From: Basidiobolus meristosporus CBS 931.73
Taxonomy: Eukaryota > Basidiobolomycota > Basidiobolomycetes > Basidiobolales > Basidiobolaceae
Assembly: GCA_002104905.1 (NCBI GenBank)
Contig: MCFE01000027.1
Coordinates: forward strand, 1-64,000
Reading direction: 5' to 3'
DNA length: 64,000 nt
Shown here one piece after another: positions 49,395 to 60,612 of the stretch. Positions within the stretch are counted from its first letter, which is position 1. Each line of letters opens with the position of its first letter. The translations under genes and the position numbers were made by a program. The notes under the pieces were generated by a model. It was not told the origin of the DNA. It did no database searches and saw nothing but the letters and a program-made list of their open reading frames with translations.

Positions 49395-50015
49395 AAACTT
49401 GGTCTTGGGAAATAAGAATCGAACTTAAAATTGACGATAGGGTGGGAAAGTTGCTCGACCTTAAAGAGAAAAACAACGTACTGAGGTAAGATATAAGCTG
49501 CTTTGCTTCTAGACCAAGCTCTGATAAAGACAACCCATTTACAGGGGCTAGGGGATACCGTAATCATTCCGATCACGAGGCTGATAGAGAGCATACTGAC
49601 AATACTACTGGGGTTAAGGCACTGAAAATAAACCATAGCAGCTGGCTAATGCATTTGATGAAAATTTTATCAACGAAGCAAGCCAACATTTATACGGGTG
49701 TAGATTAGTCGTCAATATGAAAGCATTGCGACCACTGGGTCATTGTTCCTATCAGTAGGATATACTAAATATAGTACCATTCTCCTGCAGCCAATCAACC
49801 TCCATCGCTCACATTATCTTCAGTGTTTGTCGTGTTACATATTCACACAATCTAATTAGCTGTTTCAAACACTTCCTTCATCATGTTACGAATCATCAGG
49901 TGGTGAAATGTAAGTTGCAATTTTTTCAGTTTGGCATCTGATGTGAGAGCAGCCATCAAACACACAATTTTTTGTTTAGCGTGATATACAGAACTCTCCT
50001 TGTACTTTAACAGGG
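49395..50015. promoter_or_regulatory. Divergent promoter region 5MP / RSM22
   Basis: A GTAAGT-like site at about 49910 and TTTAACAG ending at 50013 could bound a 5'-leader intron of RSM22, the acceptor lying two bases before its ATG. No coding exon found. Confidence 0.4.
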
Positions 50016-51650
50016 ATGTACGGCATTCGTAGAGTCAGCTCTCAAAGGTTGCAACAACTGAGTTTCAACCACACGAATTTTGTTAGCAGACGTCAACTAG
50101 CTCAGACCACTGCACTCTATGTCGGCCGTTCTCGTAAAGATAAAACCCCGACACAGGGTGATAAAGGCATTGGCAGTATAGAGGTCGAATCTCTCGAAAG
50201 CCCTCCGACTGCTGATGATAGCCCGAATTTCGAAAGCTTCTTCCCACCTTCACGTAGAAGCCAGCGTCGGGAAGCGTTGAACTTGGAAAAAAAGGCCAAG
50301 AAAATACCAGTCCCTCTTTCCTGGTTAGGCACGGATTCTGACTGGGACGAATCCACTAGCGCTGAAGAATCGTTTCAGAGAGGAACCCCTGAGGGAGAGT
50401 TTGGAAGAAATCGGATTGGTGCTGTGGTGCTTCCTAACGAGCTTTCCACTGCAATTGACGAAGTATTACATGATAAGGATAAGCAGTTACTTCGTGTTGA
50501 TGCGATTCGTATATTCGATTCGTTGCGCTCTACTTCAGCCGTAACACGTAAAGAGTCGACAAAGCGTGAGGGTGAAAGAGGCTCTAGACGATCAACAGAG
50601 GATGAAGATAGCAAGCCTAAACCTGTGGCTGTGCCTGCACCGGAGGTCCAGCCTTACTACCTCCAATATGGGATGCGAGAGACTTGGGGATATTTGGCGG
50701 CAAGAATGCCAACGACGTATGCGTCAATCTGTTTTGTCTTCCAGGAGCTTTGCAAGAGGTTACCAGACTTCAAGCCCATCAATGCGCTAGATTTTGGGAC
50801 AGGTCCTGGAACAGCCATTTGGGCAGCCCGGGAGTATTTTGGGAAATCCGTCAAGAGGTATCACGGTGTGGATATTTCGGATTCTATGCTGACCGCTGCC
50901 GAGGCCCTAATAGAGAAATCAACCATTCCTAATGTCACATTCGAGAGATACTTCTCCTATAATCCGAAGGAGGGAAAGTCCGATCTGGTGATCAGTGCCT
51001 TTTCATTGTCCGAGCTACCAAACGATGGGATCCGGCAATCCACCCTCGAGGCGTTGTGGAACAAGACAGCAGATGTGCTTGTTCTTGTGGAGCGCGGAAC
51101 ACCCGAAGGCTTTCGCATCATCTCATTCGCCCGACAGCATCTCCTCAGCCGAGCCAACAAAGTCTACGAGCCAGGGGTTTCGCAGAAATCGGGCAGGGAG
51201 GGTCAGTCAACAGGTGCCCACGTCGTTGCTCCATGTCCCCATGATGGCGTTTGCCCTATGGTCAACTCCTCTACGTGGTGTCACTATTCCCAAAGGCTCC
51301 AACGTCCCCGAGTCTTGATGAAGACAAAGCATGCAAAAACCAACATCGAGGACGTTCATTTCTCCTATGTCGTGCTTCGTAAAGGACCCAGGCCCGAGAT
51401 GCAGAGTACAGGTACAAAAGACATCGTCAAGGACGCATACCATTGGCCGCGTCTGGTTCGTGCCCCGCTTAAACGTGGAGGACATGTTGTGATGGATCTC
51501 TGTAGCTCCAGTAAATTCATAGAGCGTATGATTATTCCGAAATCCCAGGGGAAACTTGAATATCGCGACGCACGCAAGGCGTCTTGGGGAGATATATTTC
51601 CTCATTGTTCCAAGAAGCCAACACAACGCAAGCCGATCCCCGACGTATAA
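50016..51650 (+). CDS. RSM22: Mitochondrial small-subunit assembly factor Rsm22 / METTL17
   Basis: Methyltransferase-like, iron-sulfur-containing factor for assembly of the mitochondrial ribosomal small subunit. Intronless, 544 residues. The N-terminal ~35 residues are basic and hydroxylated without acids (MYGIRRVSSQRLQQLS…), a mitochondrial presequence. The SAM-type fold shows ALDFGTGPGTAIWAAREYF, then YHGVDISDSMLTAAEAL. The Fe-S cluster ligands known from METTL17 are present: CPHDGVCPM, STWCHYSQR and a fourth Cys in MDLCSSSKF. The LPNELSTAIDEVL segment is the usual start of the conserved part. Confidence 0.92.
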   Translation: MYGIRRVSSQRLQQLSFNHTNFVSRRQLAQTTALYVGRSRKDKTPTQGDKGIGSIEVESLESPPTADDSPNFESFFPPSRRSQRREALNLEKKAKKIPVPLSWLGTDSDWDESTSAEESFQRGTPEGEFGRNRIGAVVLPNELSTAIDEVLHDKDKQLLRVDAIRIFDSLRSTSAVTRKESTKREGERGSRRSTEDEDSKPKPVAVPAPEVQPYYLQYGMRETWGYLAARMPTTYASICFVFQELCKRLPDFKPINALDFGTGPGTAIWAAREYFGKSVKRYHGVDISDSMLTAAEALIEKSTIPNVTFERYFSYNPKEGKSDLVISAFSLSELPNDGIRQSTLEALWNKTADVLVLVERGTPEGFRIISFARQHLLSRANKVYEPGVSQKSGREGQSTGAHVVAPCPHDGVCPMVNSSTWCHYSQRLQRPRVLMKTKHAKTNIEDVHFSYVVLRKGPRPEMQSTGTKDIVKDAYHWPRLVRAPLKRGGHVVMDLCSSSKFIERMIIPKSQGKLEYRDARKASWGDIFPHCSKKPTQRKPIPDV

Positions 51651-52465
51651 TGTAGTAGCATAATGCATAGCCATCTTTTATTTAGAGCAACAACATGTAA
51701 TTTAGCACACCAAATAGTAGAATATGCATGATGGATACAAACACCTGTGCAAGTATTGAGTTTCCTCTACGAGACTACAGGACCGTGGCAATCAGAAGCC
51801 TTGTAGCCGCTCCTCTGTTTTCGTTAAGCACCAGTTCACCTGACAAATAAATTCCAGTCTACTAAAACGCTTTGAGTATATTGTGGGTATATTACGGGTA
51901 TGTTTATAGAGTTACGTACACATATAATGTCAAACCTCCGCATGAAATCAGCAATGGCCGTAGAGTGAAGCATTGTATGAAAAGATGGACTCTTCGTACT
52001 CCACCAAATAGAAAATATGTGTGCCTTGCAATGCATTGTCTTGCTACGCTTGCTGCTACATGTACTTCCCTCATGTTGCCGTGGAAACTGGTATCATGCG
52101 ATCACTGAAATATATTAAATAATCTCACCATTTATTGTTATTCTTCCTACACTATACTAATCAATTGGCATTCTTCTAATTACATGGAGGTAACAGCTTT
52201 CGATCAGTGCATGCTGCTTTCATCCCTTTTTCATGTCTGCTCTGCTTTTAGTTCCTTCTTTTAATTCATGATACGTGGCCGCGACCTTGTTTTCTGAGTT
52301 ACATATTACCGCGAAGATATCCACCATACAACTTGTACTTGTCGGCAGTCCTAAATATCTTTTCTAATACCTCCCTTTCTCTTGACCGTTACTGCTAAAG
52401 CTCTATTACCTACTTCTACCTAGATATCTGGGTAGCCTAAACCTGTGTTGGTGCGACGTTGAACG
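51651..52465. other. Intergenic RSM22 / CLIP-170
   Basis: Same-strand gap with the CLIP gene promoter; pyrimidine-rich leader near 52230-52420. No gene seen. Confidence 0.4.
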
Positions 52466-55400
52466 ATGTTCAAAGCTCCAAAAAACTCTTCCAAAAGAAA
52501 GTCTTTTGCTGCTACTTCGACGAATACTTCTTCAACTCGAGAAGGCATTGTTTCAGATAGTAATATAGACACTCGCCGATTTTCAGTACCACATCCCCCG
52601 GAACGCTTTTCACTCACTTCAGTACCCTTTCAAAACAAGACTCCCAATGAGCTGGTGCAGTCAAAGTCGGCGAACAACCGATATTCTCTTCCGGCTCCCA
52701 AATCGAGCAGTAGACCCTCACCTCTGTTAAGCGATATCTCTCCGCCATTGAGTAGTTCAGCTTCAGACAAATCAACCAGTTCTTCTTCCTCTCTTCTCTC
52801 GTCCAAGAGGAATTCCATCAATATATCTCCACCAAAGCTCACTGCTTCTGGGCTACAAATTGGTGACAGAGTTCATGTTGAATCTGCGAATCTATCCGGA
52901 ACACTTCGATTTCTTGGTAGTACTAAATTTAAACCGGGGATTTGGGCCGGCGTTGAGCTCGACAACGAAGGAACGGGGAAGAACGATGGTGTTGTAGATG
53001 GGTAAGGGCTATATCTTGGTTTTCATCAGATAGACTTTAAACTAACGGTGCTTTTGTGCAGTGTAAGGTACTTCTCCTGCGCTCCCAAGTCAGGCCTTTT
53101 TATTCTGTCCCACAAAATATCGAAGCTATCATATTCCAGATCCTACAGCCAATGTACTCCTATTAGTGAGTCCGCTTCTGAGATATCAGAGGATTGCTAT
53201 GTCCCTTCCAAAGCAGTCAAACAAAGTAGCATTTCATCCACACCTACCGATATCTCTAGTAAGCGAAGCTCCTCTGGATTTCGAGACCAGAATTTCACGC
53301 ACACTTTCGGAATGTCGCCTTATCAGACAGGCTTTTCCTCTCCATCTCCCAACGTTCCCATAAAATCCCTACCAACGTCTAAACGTTTCAGCACTGTCTC
53401 GGAGCAAACGCAACTAGAAGAATTGGGTGCTGATTCTTTTATGCACAGATCCACTCTTGACTGTGACGAAGCATTTTGCGACATGGGCGGTGGACTTGAG
53501 GCAAATGATACCCGCCAATTACATCTCAAGCTGGAGATTCTGAGAACAGAAAACGAGTTCCTCAAGCTTGAGGCTAAGCAAACAAAATCTAATTCAGAGT
53601 TTGTTATTCTGAAAACTGAAATAGAGAACCTGCGTCGGCAGAAGCAAGATTGGGAGCGAGCGAAAGTAGCAAAGGCCAAACAATACGATCTATTAAGACC
53701 GGAGATAAATGCTCTTAATGCTCAGCTTAATGGGTTGAACTTGGGAGGTTCAATTACAGATTCTATAGAGCATTCTACGGATACCGAGGTGGAGGAGTTG
53801 CTTACCCTTATGAAAGGAGTCAAGGAGGCATTGAGCATCAAAGATGTGGTTGAGAAAGAGCTACGAGACCATATAATGCGTCTTGAAGCGTCAAACAATG
53901 GGGAATTGTCATCGGATGATCTGATTGTATCACTGCGTGCCGAGCTTGAGGAAAGAAGCGCGCAAGTAGCAAAATTAACCGCTCGACTAAAGAGCATACA
54001 GACCGACTTTGACACCGAGAATCAAACGAAAAGCGAGAATTTGGAATTAGTCAATCGAGGCCTGAACGGCATTCCGACTATGGGCAATGGCAAGCAAGAT
54101 ATTGACAGTTTAACGAGGAAAGTCCATCAATGCGAGCTGACAATTAAATCTCAAGAGAAGTTGCTTCGTGACTTCAAAGCTGCAGGTGCTGAAGCCTTTG
54201 ATCACTACGAGAGAACCCTACAATCGATCAAGAATGAAAATTCATCACTCAAACTGCAAGCAGAGAATGTTGTCAATGCCTGTAAACAGCTGGAGTCCGA
54301 CGCCAATACCCTACGTTTTGAGCTGGAGAGAGCCCAAGCAAGGGAGGAGGAATTGATGAAGGAATCGATATCATTGCAGGAAACGGTTGATAACTATCAG
54401 CTCAGCAACGCCAAGCGTAAAGAGGAGATTCAAAAGCTGAGGCAGGAGCTTCAAAAACAAAGCGACCAGATACTTGATTTGGCCAAAAGTCGGGAGTCGG
54501 GGCTAACCAACTCGGACTTTGATGATGAGAAAAACAGACTTTTATCTCAGATAGACGAACTTCTATCTTCGGTTAAATCGCTAGAAACCGAGAAACTTAA
54601 TATAGTCAAATCTCATCAAGAGCTCCTAGATAGTCACGCCACTGCCAAATCAGAAATGGCTAATCTACGAGTCATGTTCGAGCAATTTGACACGGAGCGA
54701 CAGACTTGGTCAAATCAACAGACAATCCTTCATCAACAGATCGCCGAGTTTACGGAGCTCATTGAAGAAAAAGATCGAGAGCTTCAGGCTAGTAAGGTAA
54801 CTAAGATCTGGTTCATGTCTCAATTGAGATACTGCTTGACCATTCCATACTTTTTCTAGGAAGAGCTAAACAAGCTGAACCAGTCGTTGAAAGAAAGAGA
54901 TGCGGTGATAAAATCTCTAAGAACCAAGGTTGAGGAGCTGGAGTCAAGAGAGGGTTTGGATGCACAGGCTCAGTCACAGGGTGCGGACCATGCGGTGGAG
55001 ATTACGCAATTGAAGGTCTCTTTGGATCGCTTACAGAAGGATTACTCTTCTGTTCTCGAGGAAAATGCAAAACTTCAAGATGAGCATGTCGAGTTGATGG
55101 AGGCCCAGGAGAAGCTTCTAGAGGCGCACACTCTTATGGAGAATGAATGCCTAAAACTCATGGAGGAAGTCGAAACCCTGCATAGCGACAATGCAGTTTT
55201 ATTCTCTCCCAGCAAGACTCATCCCGATACAAACGAGGACATCAATTGTCAAGGGCCAGCATGTCTCTCCCCTGAGAATCAGGATGGTCTATCTTCTTTA
55301 AAGCAACGGCATACTGCAGAAATTCGCGAGATGCAAAAGAAGATAATGGACTTGGAATTGTCCAAGCAGCATGAACTTGACCTTCAAGCTAAAAATATGG

Positions 55401-55937
55401 GTGAATTGGAAGCATTGGTCGAGGACAAAGTTTTCCGAGAGACTGAGTTGGAAGAACAAATAATAGAGCTCCAACAGAGAATTGTTTGGTTGGAGAAGCA
55501 GTTGGCGGACAAGTGTAATGGCTCGCCAATGCCACCCGGCAATAATCTAGAGGTTGACGACCTGTATGACGCAAATTTCCTTCAAGAGTCGAAGCTTAAT
55601 TCCTTGAGAGATCGGATATTGTCTTCACCAGTAGATGAAGAGCCATTCTGTGAGCTCTGTGAGCAGAACGGTCACGATATTCTTTCCTGCACGGAGTATA
55701 CGTTTACCAGCCAAGCATTAAATGGAGGCGATTCGGAAGATTCGACGGTATTTAGCTTTCAATGAATCACTTTCCTTGGTGACATGCCCTAACATTTAAT
55801 TAGTATTGTGAAAACTGTGAGGAATTTGGGGATCATTGGACCCACGACTGTCCAAATCAAGATGAGGTTAGTAAGGCAGAAGGTATCGGTTGCAGTTGTG
55901 GTTGTTCTAAAGCTTTTATCCCTCTTAGACTTTCTAG
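52466..55937 (+). CDS. CLIP1: CLIP-170-type microtubule plus-end tracking protein
   Basis: Tracks growing microtubule ends. Exons 52466-53001, 53062-54796, 54860-55747, 55804-55866, 55929-55937 give 1,076 residues. After a Ser-rich basic region (1-130) comes one CAP-Gly domain (GDRVHVESANLSGTLRFLG, KPGIWAGVELD, GKNDGVVDGVRYFSCAPKSG, with GKNDG matching the EB1-binding GKNDG motif). A long coiled coil covers ~residues 300-1000. Two CCHC zinc knuckles end the protein: FCELCEQNGHDILSC, then YCENCEEFGDHWTHDC in its own 63-nt exon. A 9-nt last exon adds ThrPhe-stop, giving a terminal ETF, the C-terminal motif class CAP-Gly domains bind. Yeast Bik1 is much shorter, with one knuckle. The tiny last exon is chosen because it restores the family ending. 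Confidence 0.88.
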
Positions 55938-56328
55938 TTGGCGACAACTCCACACACCTTGCTTACATTGGCATCGTCACGATTTTTGGATTCCCTTTAT
56001 TAACCCGTAATTGTAGAAATAACCCCAACATTCTATATATTGACCCACTTACTTTTGCTGCTTATCTATATGTTTTTGTTACTTTGTGTAATTGAATACC
56101 TCTTTCATTTCCTTTGCAAAGAAGTGATGCTAACTGCTTTATAAATCCCATATCCTCCTAGAGAATAAACCCAAATTTCTAATCAGCATTGCGGATGAAT
56201 ATCCCACTTCTCACCCAATCCTCGCTTACTCCCTTTTCAATCCGATTTTTCAAATGGGCGGTCAGGTGATTAGGATGTCGCCTAAATGCTATGGGTTTTG
56301 GTACCGCAATTTCATATTACCTGGAAGT
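55938..56328. other. Intergenic CLIP-170 / MGM101
   Basis: No gene seen; MGM101 promoter region. Confidence 0.35.
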
Positions 56329-57384
56329 ATGTTTGCTCTACGAACGACGGGTGTTCCACAGATTCTAAAGCGTAGTACACTCTTGGCCACTGCCAGGGCT
56401 TACACGGTACAATATTTCATAGCAGGCCTCAGTCCTTTTTTTCTTTCCATGTTTTTATTCATGTTTTGCTTAGACCTACCAATCAGGTACAAGCACCGGT
56501 ACCAGCACCAGCACAAGCGCTGGTACAGGTGAAGGTGTAAAGTATACACCTAGAACCGCAGTCAGGTCAACTTACCAGGCCCGGTCTGCAAGTGCTCCTC
56601 GTGCCGAGGTAGCTCGCGGTAGTATTAATCCAAAGATCAACCCAGAAGACGCTTTCCCTGAAGCCGAAGCCTTCAATCAGGGAACCACCGAGATTGGCGA
56701 AAGCTGGAGTAACTCTTTCGAGGGGATTTCTTCAAAGCCGTTCCCACCCGAAGTTGCTGACATTCTATTAGCCGATATCGACCTCAAGGATATCCAAATC
56801 AAACCAGGCAAGTGTACATGGTGTTCCGGAGCTGTCGTCGCGTCGCGTACTGACCATTCTGCTTAGATGGGATTGTTTATCTGCCGGAAATCAAATACCG
56901 GAGAATCTTGAACAGAGCTTTCGGACCTGGAGGTAAGAGCCCCCGCGCCTGTTGTGCATAACATCTTGTTCTAACTTCCGGCGTAGGTTGGGGACTTGTT
57001 CCCAGAGGATCGCACAGCCTTTCAGATAAGACCATCTCTCGGGAGTGGGCGCTTGTCTGTCTTGGGCAATTTGTCTCCCAAGCCCGCGGAGAGCAAGATT
57101 TCTTCGATCCCACCGGTCTTCCTACCGCTTCTGAAGGGTGCAAATCAAATGCGTTAATGAGATGCTGTAAAGACCTGGGAATTGCCAGTGAGCTATGGTT
57201 GGTTGGATACGAATCTTGCACCATCAATTATGACTAATCGACTCCTAGGGATCCACAATTTGTCTCCAAATTCAAGCGTGAGCACTGCATAGAGGTCTGG
57301 GCAACGAATGTTGAGCGTGGCAACAAGAAAAAACTCTGGAAACGCAAAGATCTTCCATTAATGTATCCATGGCAAGCAAGCTAG
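56329..57384 (+). CDS. MGM101: Mitochondrial genome maintenance protein Mgm101
   Basis: Rad52-like single-strand annealing protein of mitochondrial nucleoids. Exon 1 begins at 56329 ([19 protein letters not shown], basic presequence). Later exons are 56487-56807, 56867-56932, 56987-57197, 57249-57384. The core is [69 protein letters not shown] and [15 protein letters not shown]. The intron at 56808 starts GCAAGT, a GC-AG intron with otherwise consensus donor. The exon 1 end is unsettled: the natural donor (ACG|GTACAA at 56406) leaves the wrong phase for exon 2. A donor just after LKR (GTAGTA or GTACAC, ~56373-56377) fits, or there is an indel. Confidence 0.9.
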
Positions 57385-57763
57385 ATCAGGATGATTTTTC
57401 ATGGTGTTTGTAGTGTAGAATACAATGCCGATAGGATTGAATAAATTGCTTTAGTCAGATGAAGGGGACCCAATTCGTCCGCAAGCGAGACCTTGCCCGT
57501 TATTCTTGATTCAACTCGACTCTGCTTCAATCAATGCCCAGGGTGAGCATAGCCGATTTCAAGTTATTCATCAACTCCACTTGGTGGCTGCCAGCCTGCG
57601 ATTGGATTCACAAGGCAGATGCAGTCTAAGATAAGAAAGCCCAGTAGGCAACCCGGTTTGCCACAGGCTCTGATCATAGACATGGCTCAGAGGATGAGAA
57701 AGTGGGACAGAGTGAATAAGATAAAGTGCCAGGAACCAAAATCTCCCGTGGAGGTATGGCCAC

Positions 57764-57855
57764 CAAGCGGCTCTCTTCGCCAGAAGTGAGTTGTGTGGAT
57801 TCCATTTAGCAAGCTGCTCTCTTCACCAGAAGCACGCGATTGTGTGGACACTATT
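57764..57855. repeat. 46-bp degenerate tandem duplication
   Basis: Copies at 57764-57809 and 57810-57855, sharing CTCTCTTC(G/A)CCAGAAG and GTGTGGA; roughly four-fifths identical. Confidence 0.75.
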
Positions 57856-58187
57856 TTGACAACAACCACTTGGTCAAACCTGATTAATCCAGCGTCTTGC
57901 TCATTCTGGATGATTTTCCTTGTGCGCACCTGGTGGTTCTGGGATTGAGTTGGTGAATAGGATCCACTTCTACCACACTCATGTCAAAATAGAAATATTG
58001 GATCATTCTTGTTTAATCAATCAGTAGAACCGAGCACATCCTTTATTATGATACTGATCATCCAAGAAGGACGGTTAAGAGGCTTTATTGAGGTTGATAA
58101 TGGCCATTATTCAAATCGAGTGTGAAACTGAAGTAGAGCGTATGTACAGTATATCAGATGAAAACAAAGGGCGGGGTTCCGGGTGCT

Positions 58188-58195
58188 TATATATA
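58188..58195 (+). promoter_or_regulatory. TATA element of the C2H2 gene
   Basis: TATATATA ends 35 nt upstream of the ATG at 58231, implying a very short leader. Confidence 0.55.
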
Positions 58196-58230
58196 GGCCA
58201 AATCCGTCCCATTCTCCACCAAACTCCGAG

Positions 58231-58749
58231 ATGGATTCTCACTGTACGTTCCACACCTCTATTCTGTCAACAAACCAAATAGATCCCAGTCATGGCTGCG
58301 CGCCAGCTTTCTTCCACAACCACGACATGTTCAACGTCCCCAAAGACCTCATATTACCTCCCATCAACCCCAACAACATCCATCCAAGAGTGCACCCCCT
58401 TTCATCCGCCCTGCCAGGGATCCAGAACATACTCACCGGAACAATGTACGCCCTTGACCACCCACACCAGACCCAAACCCAAGCACAAACCGCGGTCTCG
58501 GACGAGGAGTACTTTCAAGGACATGTGCACTTCATCAAGCTACCCCAGCCGACGTCCTTGCACGGACGAAACAAGCGACACATTTGTAGCGTATGCCAAA
58601 AGAGATTCACGAGGCCGAGCTCGCTGAGAATCCACATCCTCTCCCACACCGGGGAGAAGCCATACGAGTGCGATGTGTCCGGATGTAGCAAGAAATTCTC
58701 TGTCCTGTCAAACTTGCGTCGCCATCACAAAACTCACTTCTCAAGCTGA
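58231..58749 (+). CDS. Two-finger C2H2 zinc-finger protein
   Basis: Intronless, 172 residues from the ATG at 58231; the upstream open frame starts only at a GTG inside the TATA region. The N-terminal ~115 residues are His/Pro/Asn/Gln-rich and disordered. Two adjacent C2H2 fingers end the protein: HICSVCQKRFTRPSSLRIH (H-x3-H), the TGEKPYE linker, then CDVSGCSKKFSVLSNLRRHH. This C-terminal two-finger arrangement with a C-x4-C second finger is common in small fungal regulators of the Msn2/Azf1 type. Targets are unknown. Confidence 0.87.
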   Translation: MDSHCTFHTSILSTNQIDPSHGCAPAFFHNHDMFNVPKDLILPPINPNNIHPRVHPLSSALPGIQNILTGTMYALDHPHQTQTQAQTAVSDEEYFQGHVHFIKLPQPTSLHGRNKRHICSVCQKRFTRPSSLRIHILSHTGEKPYECDVSGCSKKFSVLSNLRRHHKTHFSS

Positions 58750-59375
58750 TTTTAGACCCATTCTCTATGCTCAGCATCTGAGCTGATGTAGTTTGTATGT
58801 ACAGAAATTGTACCATTTATCCTACATAAAGGATCATGCTGAACCTGTATCACTAGTCTTGGTATGAGTATGCTTCCGAATCACTTGCCCTCCTGAAACA
58901 ACATCATCCCCACACCTCAACATCTTGGTACAGATAGCCGATTTCGGATTGGAACTAGCGGGTGTAGCATGCGCCTTTTCTTCCTGTGTACTGGCGAGGA
59001 AAGGAAGCAATCCTTCCTTTAATTGACCAGATGCTGTGCCAGAAGGGGTTTCATTCACCGATGATACGCGATGATATTTGTTGATCAGCCGATGTTGGAC
59101 CCGATGTTGGACCCGATGGATACCAGTTCTACCAATATACCCGAGTTACATAGTAGTCAGTGCCCAAAACCGAATAGCCTGGGTTGCTCTTTGTACGATT
59201 GGCCCCTTAAACTAGATTATGCTAATTCAACTTTTGGTTGTTGATTTGGTGTGCACGGTTACAGCATGATTTGCCACTTTTTGTCTAGAAAATCGATTCT
59301 CTGATGTACACAATTAGAGTGTTATCTGGACTCACTTCGAGGCCTCTACACGTCCGTTCCACCCCGTTAATTCCA
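58750..59375. other. Intergenic zinc finger / CYTH gene
   Basis: No gene seen. A 12-bp repeat (CCGATGTTGGAC, two and a half copies) sits at 59089-59120. Confidence 0.4.
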
Positions 59376-60335
59376 ATGGAGATTGAAATAAAAATCCGCT
59401 TCCAGTCTGCCAAGGAGCTCCAGAGATTTGAGTCTTGTTTAGGAAAACCGCCGAAGGCCATAGAGCAGCAGGAGAATTACTACTTCGATGGCAGCGAGCA
59501 TGAACTGTAAGCAACCTCTCGATTCTCCTTCCTATCGACAGTAGCCTTTTCTCATGCAGCCTGGACATGTTGCTTTAGTGAACAGCAGCGTACGGTTTTC
59601 CGTCTCCGAAAGATTTCAAAGAGTTCCCCCGAGGAGCCAACCAAGCAGACCAAAGCCAAGATTACTTTGAAAGGAAACGCGGTATTGGAGGCGGGCATTT
59701 CCCGGGTTCAAGAGGTTGGTTCCTCTGTTTATGGTTCTTTTAGCCCCCCCCCCTCCTCCGATTGACAGTGTCTACGTTTATTCCAGACCGAGGAACCTTT
59801 CGATTACGAGTTGGTGGATGGAATCGTGAAGGATCCTGATTCCCTACGTTTACACTCCACAAAGTATTGTTATTCCTTGCTCTTGAAATGATTTCTTTGG
59901 GCTAAGACTCGCACTGACTGTAGGAGTCCACTCCTGGAGAGTATTGTGAAAAACTATCCAGTCGATTCTTACAAGCTGGTTGGATACTACAACACATTGA
60001 GAAAGCTATACGAGTGGGAGAACTATATTTTAGCTGTCGATGATACAGAGGTACTGTACTTCTACTTCGTTGTGGGTACATTTGGCAGTTGCTGATATGT
60101 CATTAGTTCCCCTTCGGCAGAGGTTATGAGGTAGAATTGGAATCGGAAGATGCGGAAGTTGCCAAAGCCAAGCTGTAAGTAACCCATCATGACTTCACCC
60201 TTGATCAAGGACGGATTCTTATGATTGGGTTTCCTCTTTCCCTGTAGGGTTTCGTTTTTGCAAGACAACGATATTCAATATAGCTTCAGTAAGCGCAACA
60301 AATTCGTCAATATGCGAATGGGAGAAATCCTTTAG
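59376..60335 (+). CDS. CYTH triphosphate tunnel metalloenzyme, plant-TTM3-like
   Basis: Members hydrolyse triphosphates such as tripolyphosphate or thiamine triphosphate in a metal-lined beta tunnel. Exons 59376-59506, 59579-59714, 59787-59863, 59924-60050, 60107-60174, 60248-60335 give 208 residues, all phases closing. The signature ExExK is residues 2-6 (MEIEIKIRF). Further tunnel strands are RTVFRLRKI, AKITLKG, ISRVQETEEP, LVGYYNTLRKLYEWENYIL, AVDDTEFPFGRGYEVELESE and FSKRNKFVNMR. The block GISRVQE … YEWENYILAVDDTEFPFG … YEVELE matches plant TTM3 better than the animal ThTPase or adenylate-cyclase CyaB types. Substrate is not predictable. Confidence 0.87.
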
Positions 60336-60612
60336 GTACCACAATCTATGTATTACGCTGTGGTGGTTTTATTGACGTAGTTAATGGCGGTCGATTTGAG
60401 CGTATTTCTCCTTATTTACAGTGCATATCAATACTAAAGTGTTGGAGGGATTCTCAATCTCTATGATACATATCATCTTTTGGGCCCCGAGGCTTGCTTA
60501 TGGCTGTGGTATTTTAGACGGTGACTGTAAATACGGATGTAACGGCTTAAACTTGTGTCTTCTCGATAATCCAACTCTGGCTGGTCCACCAGAAATTACC
60601 GGGCTGCGAGAA
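60336..60612. other. Convergent 3' flanks
   Basis: 277 bp between two convergent genes; nothing seen. Confidence 0.4.

Larger units (their letters stand above)
57385..58230. other. Intergenic MGM101 / zinc finger
   Basis: No gene seen. Contains a 46-bp degenerate tandem duplication (listed) and, at 58188-58195, a TATATATA element for the next gene. Confidence 0.4.
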
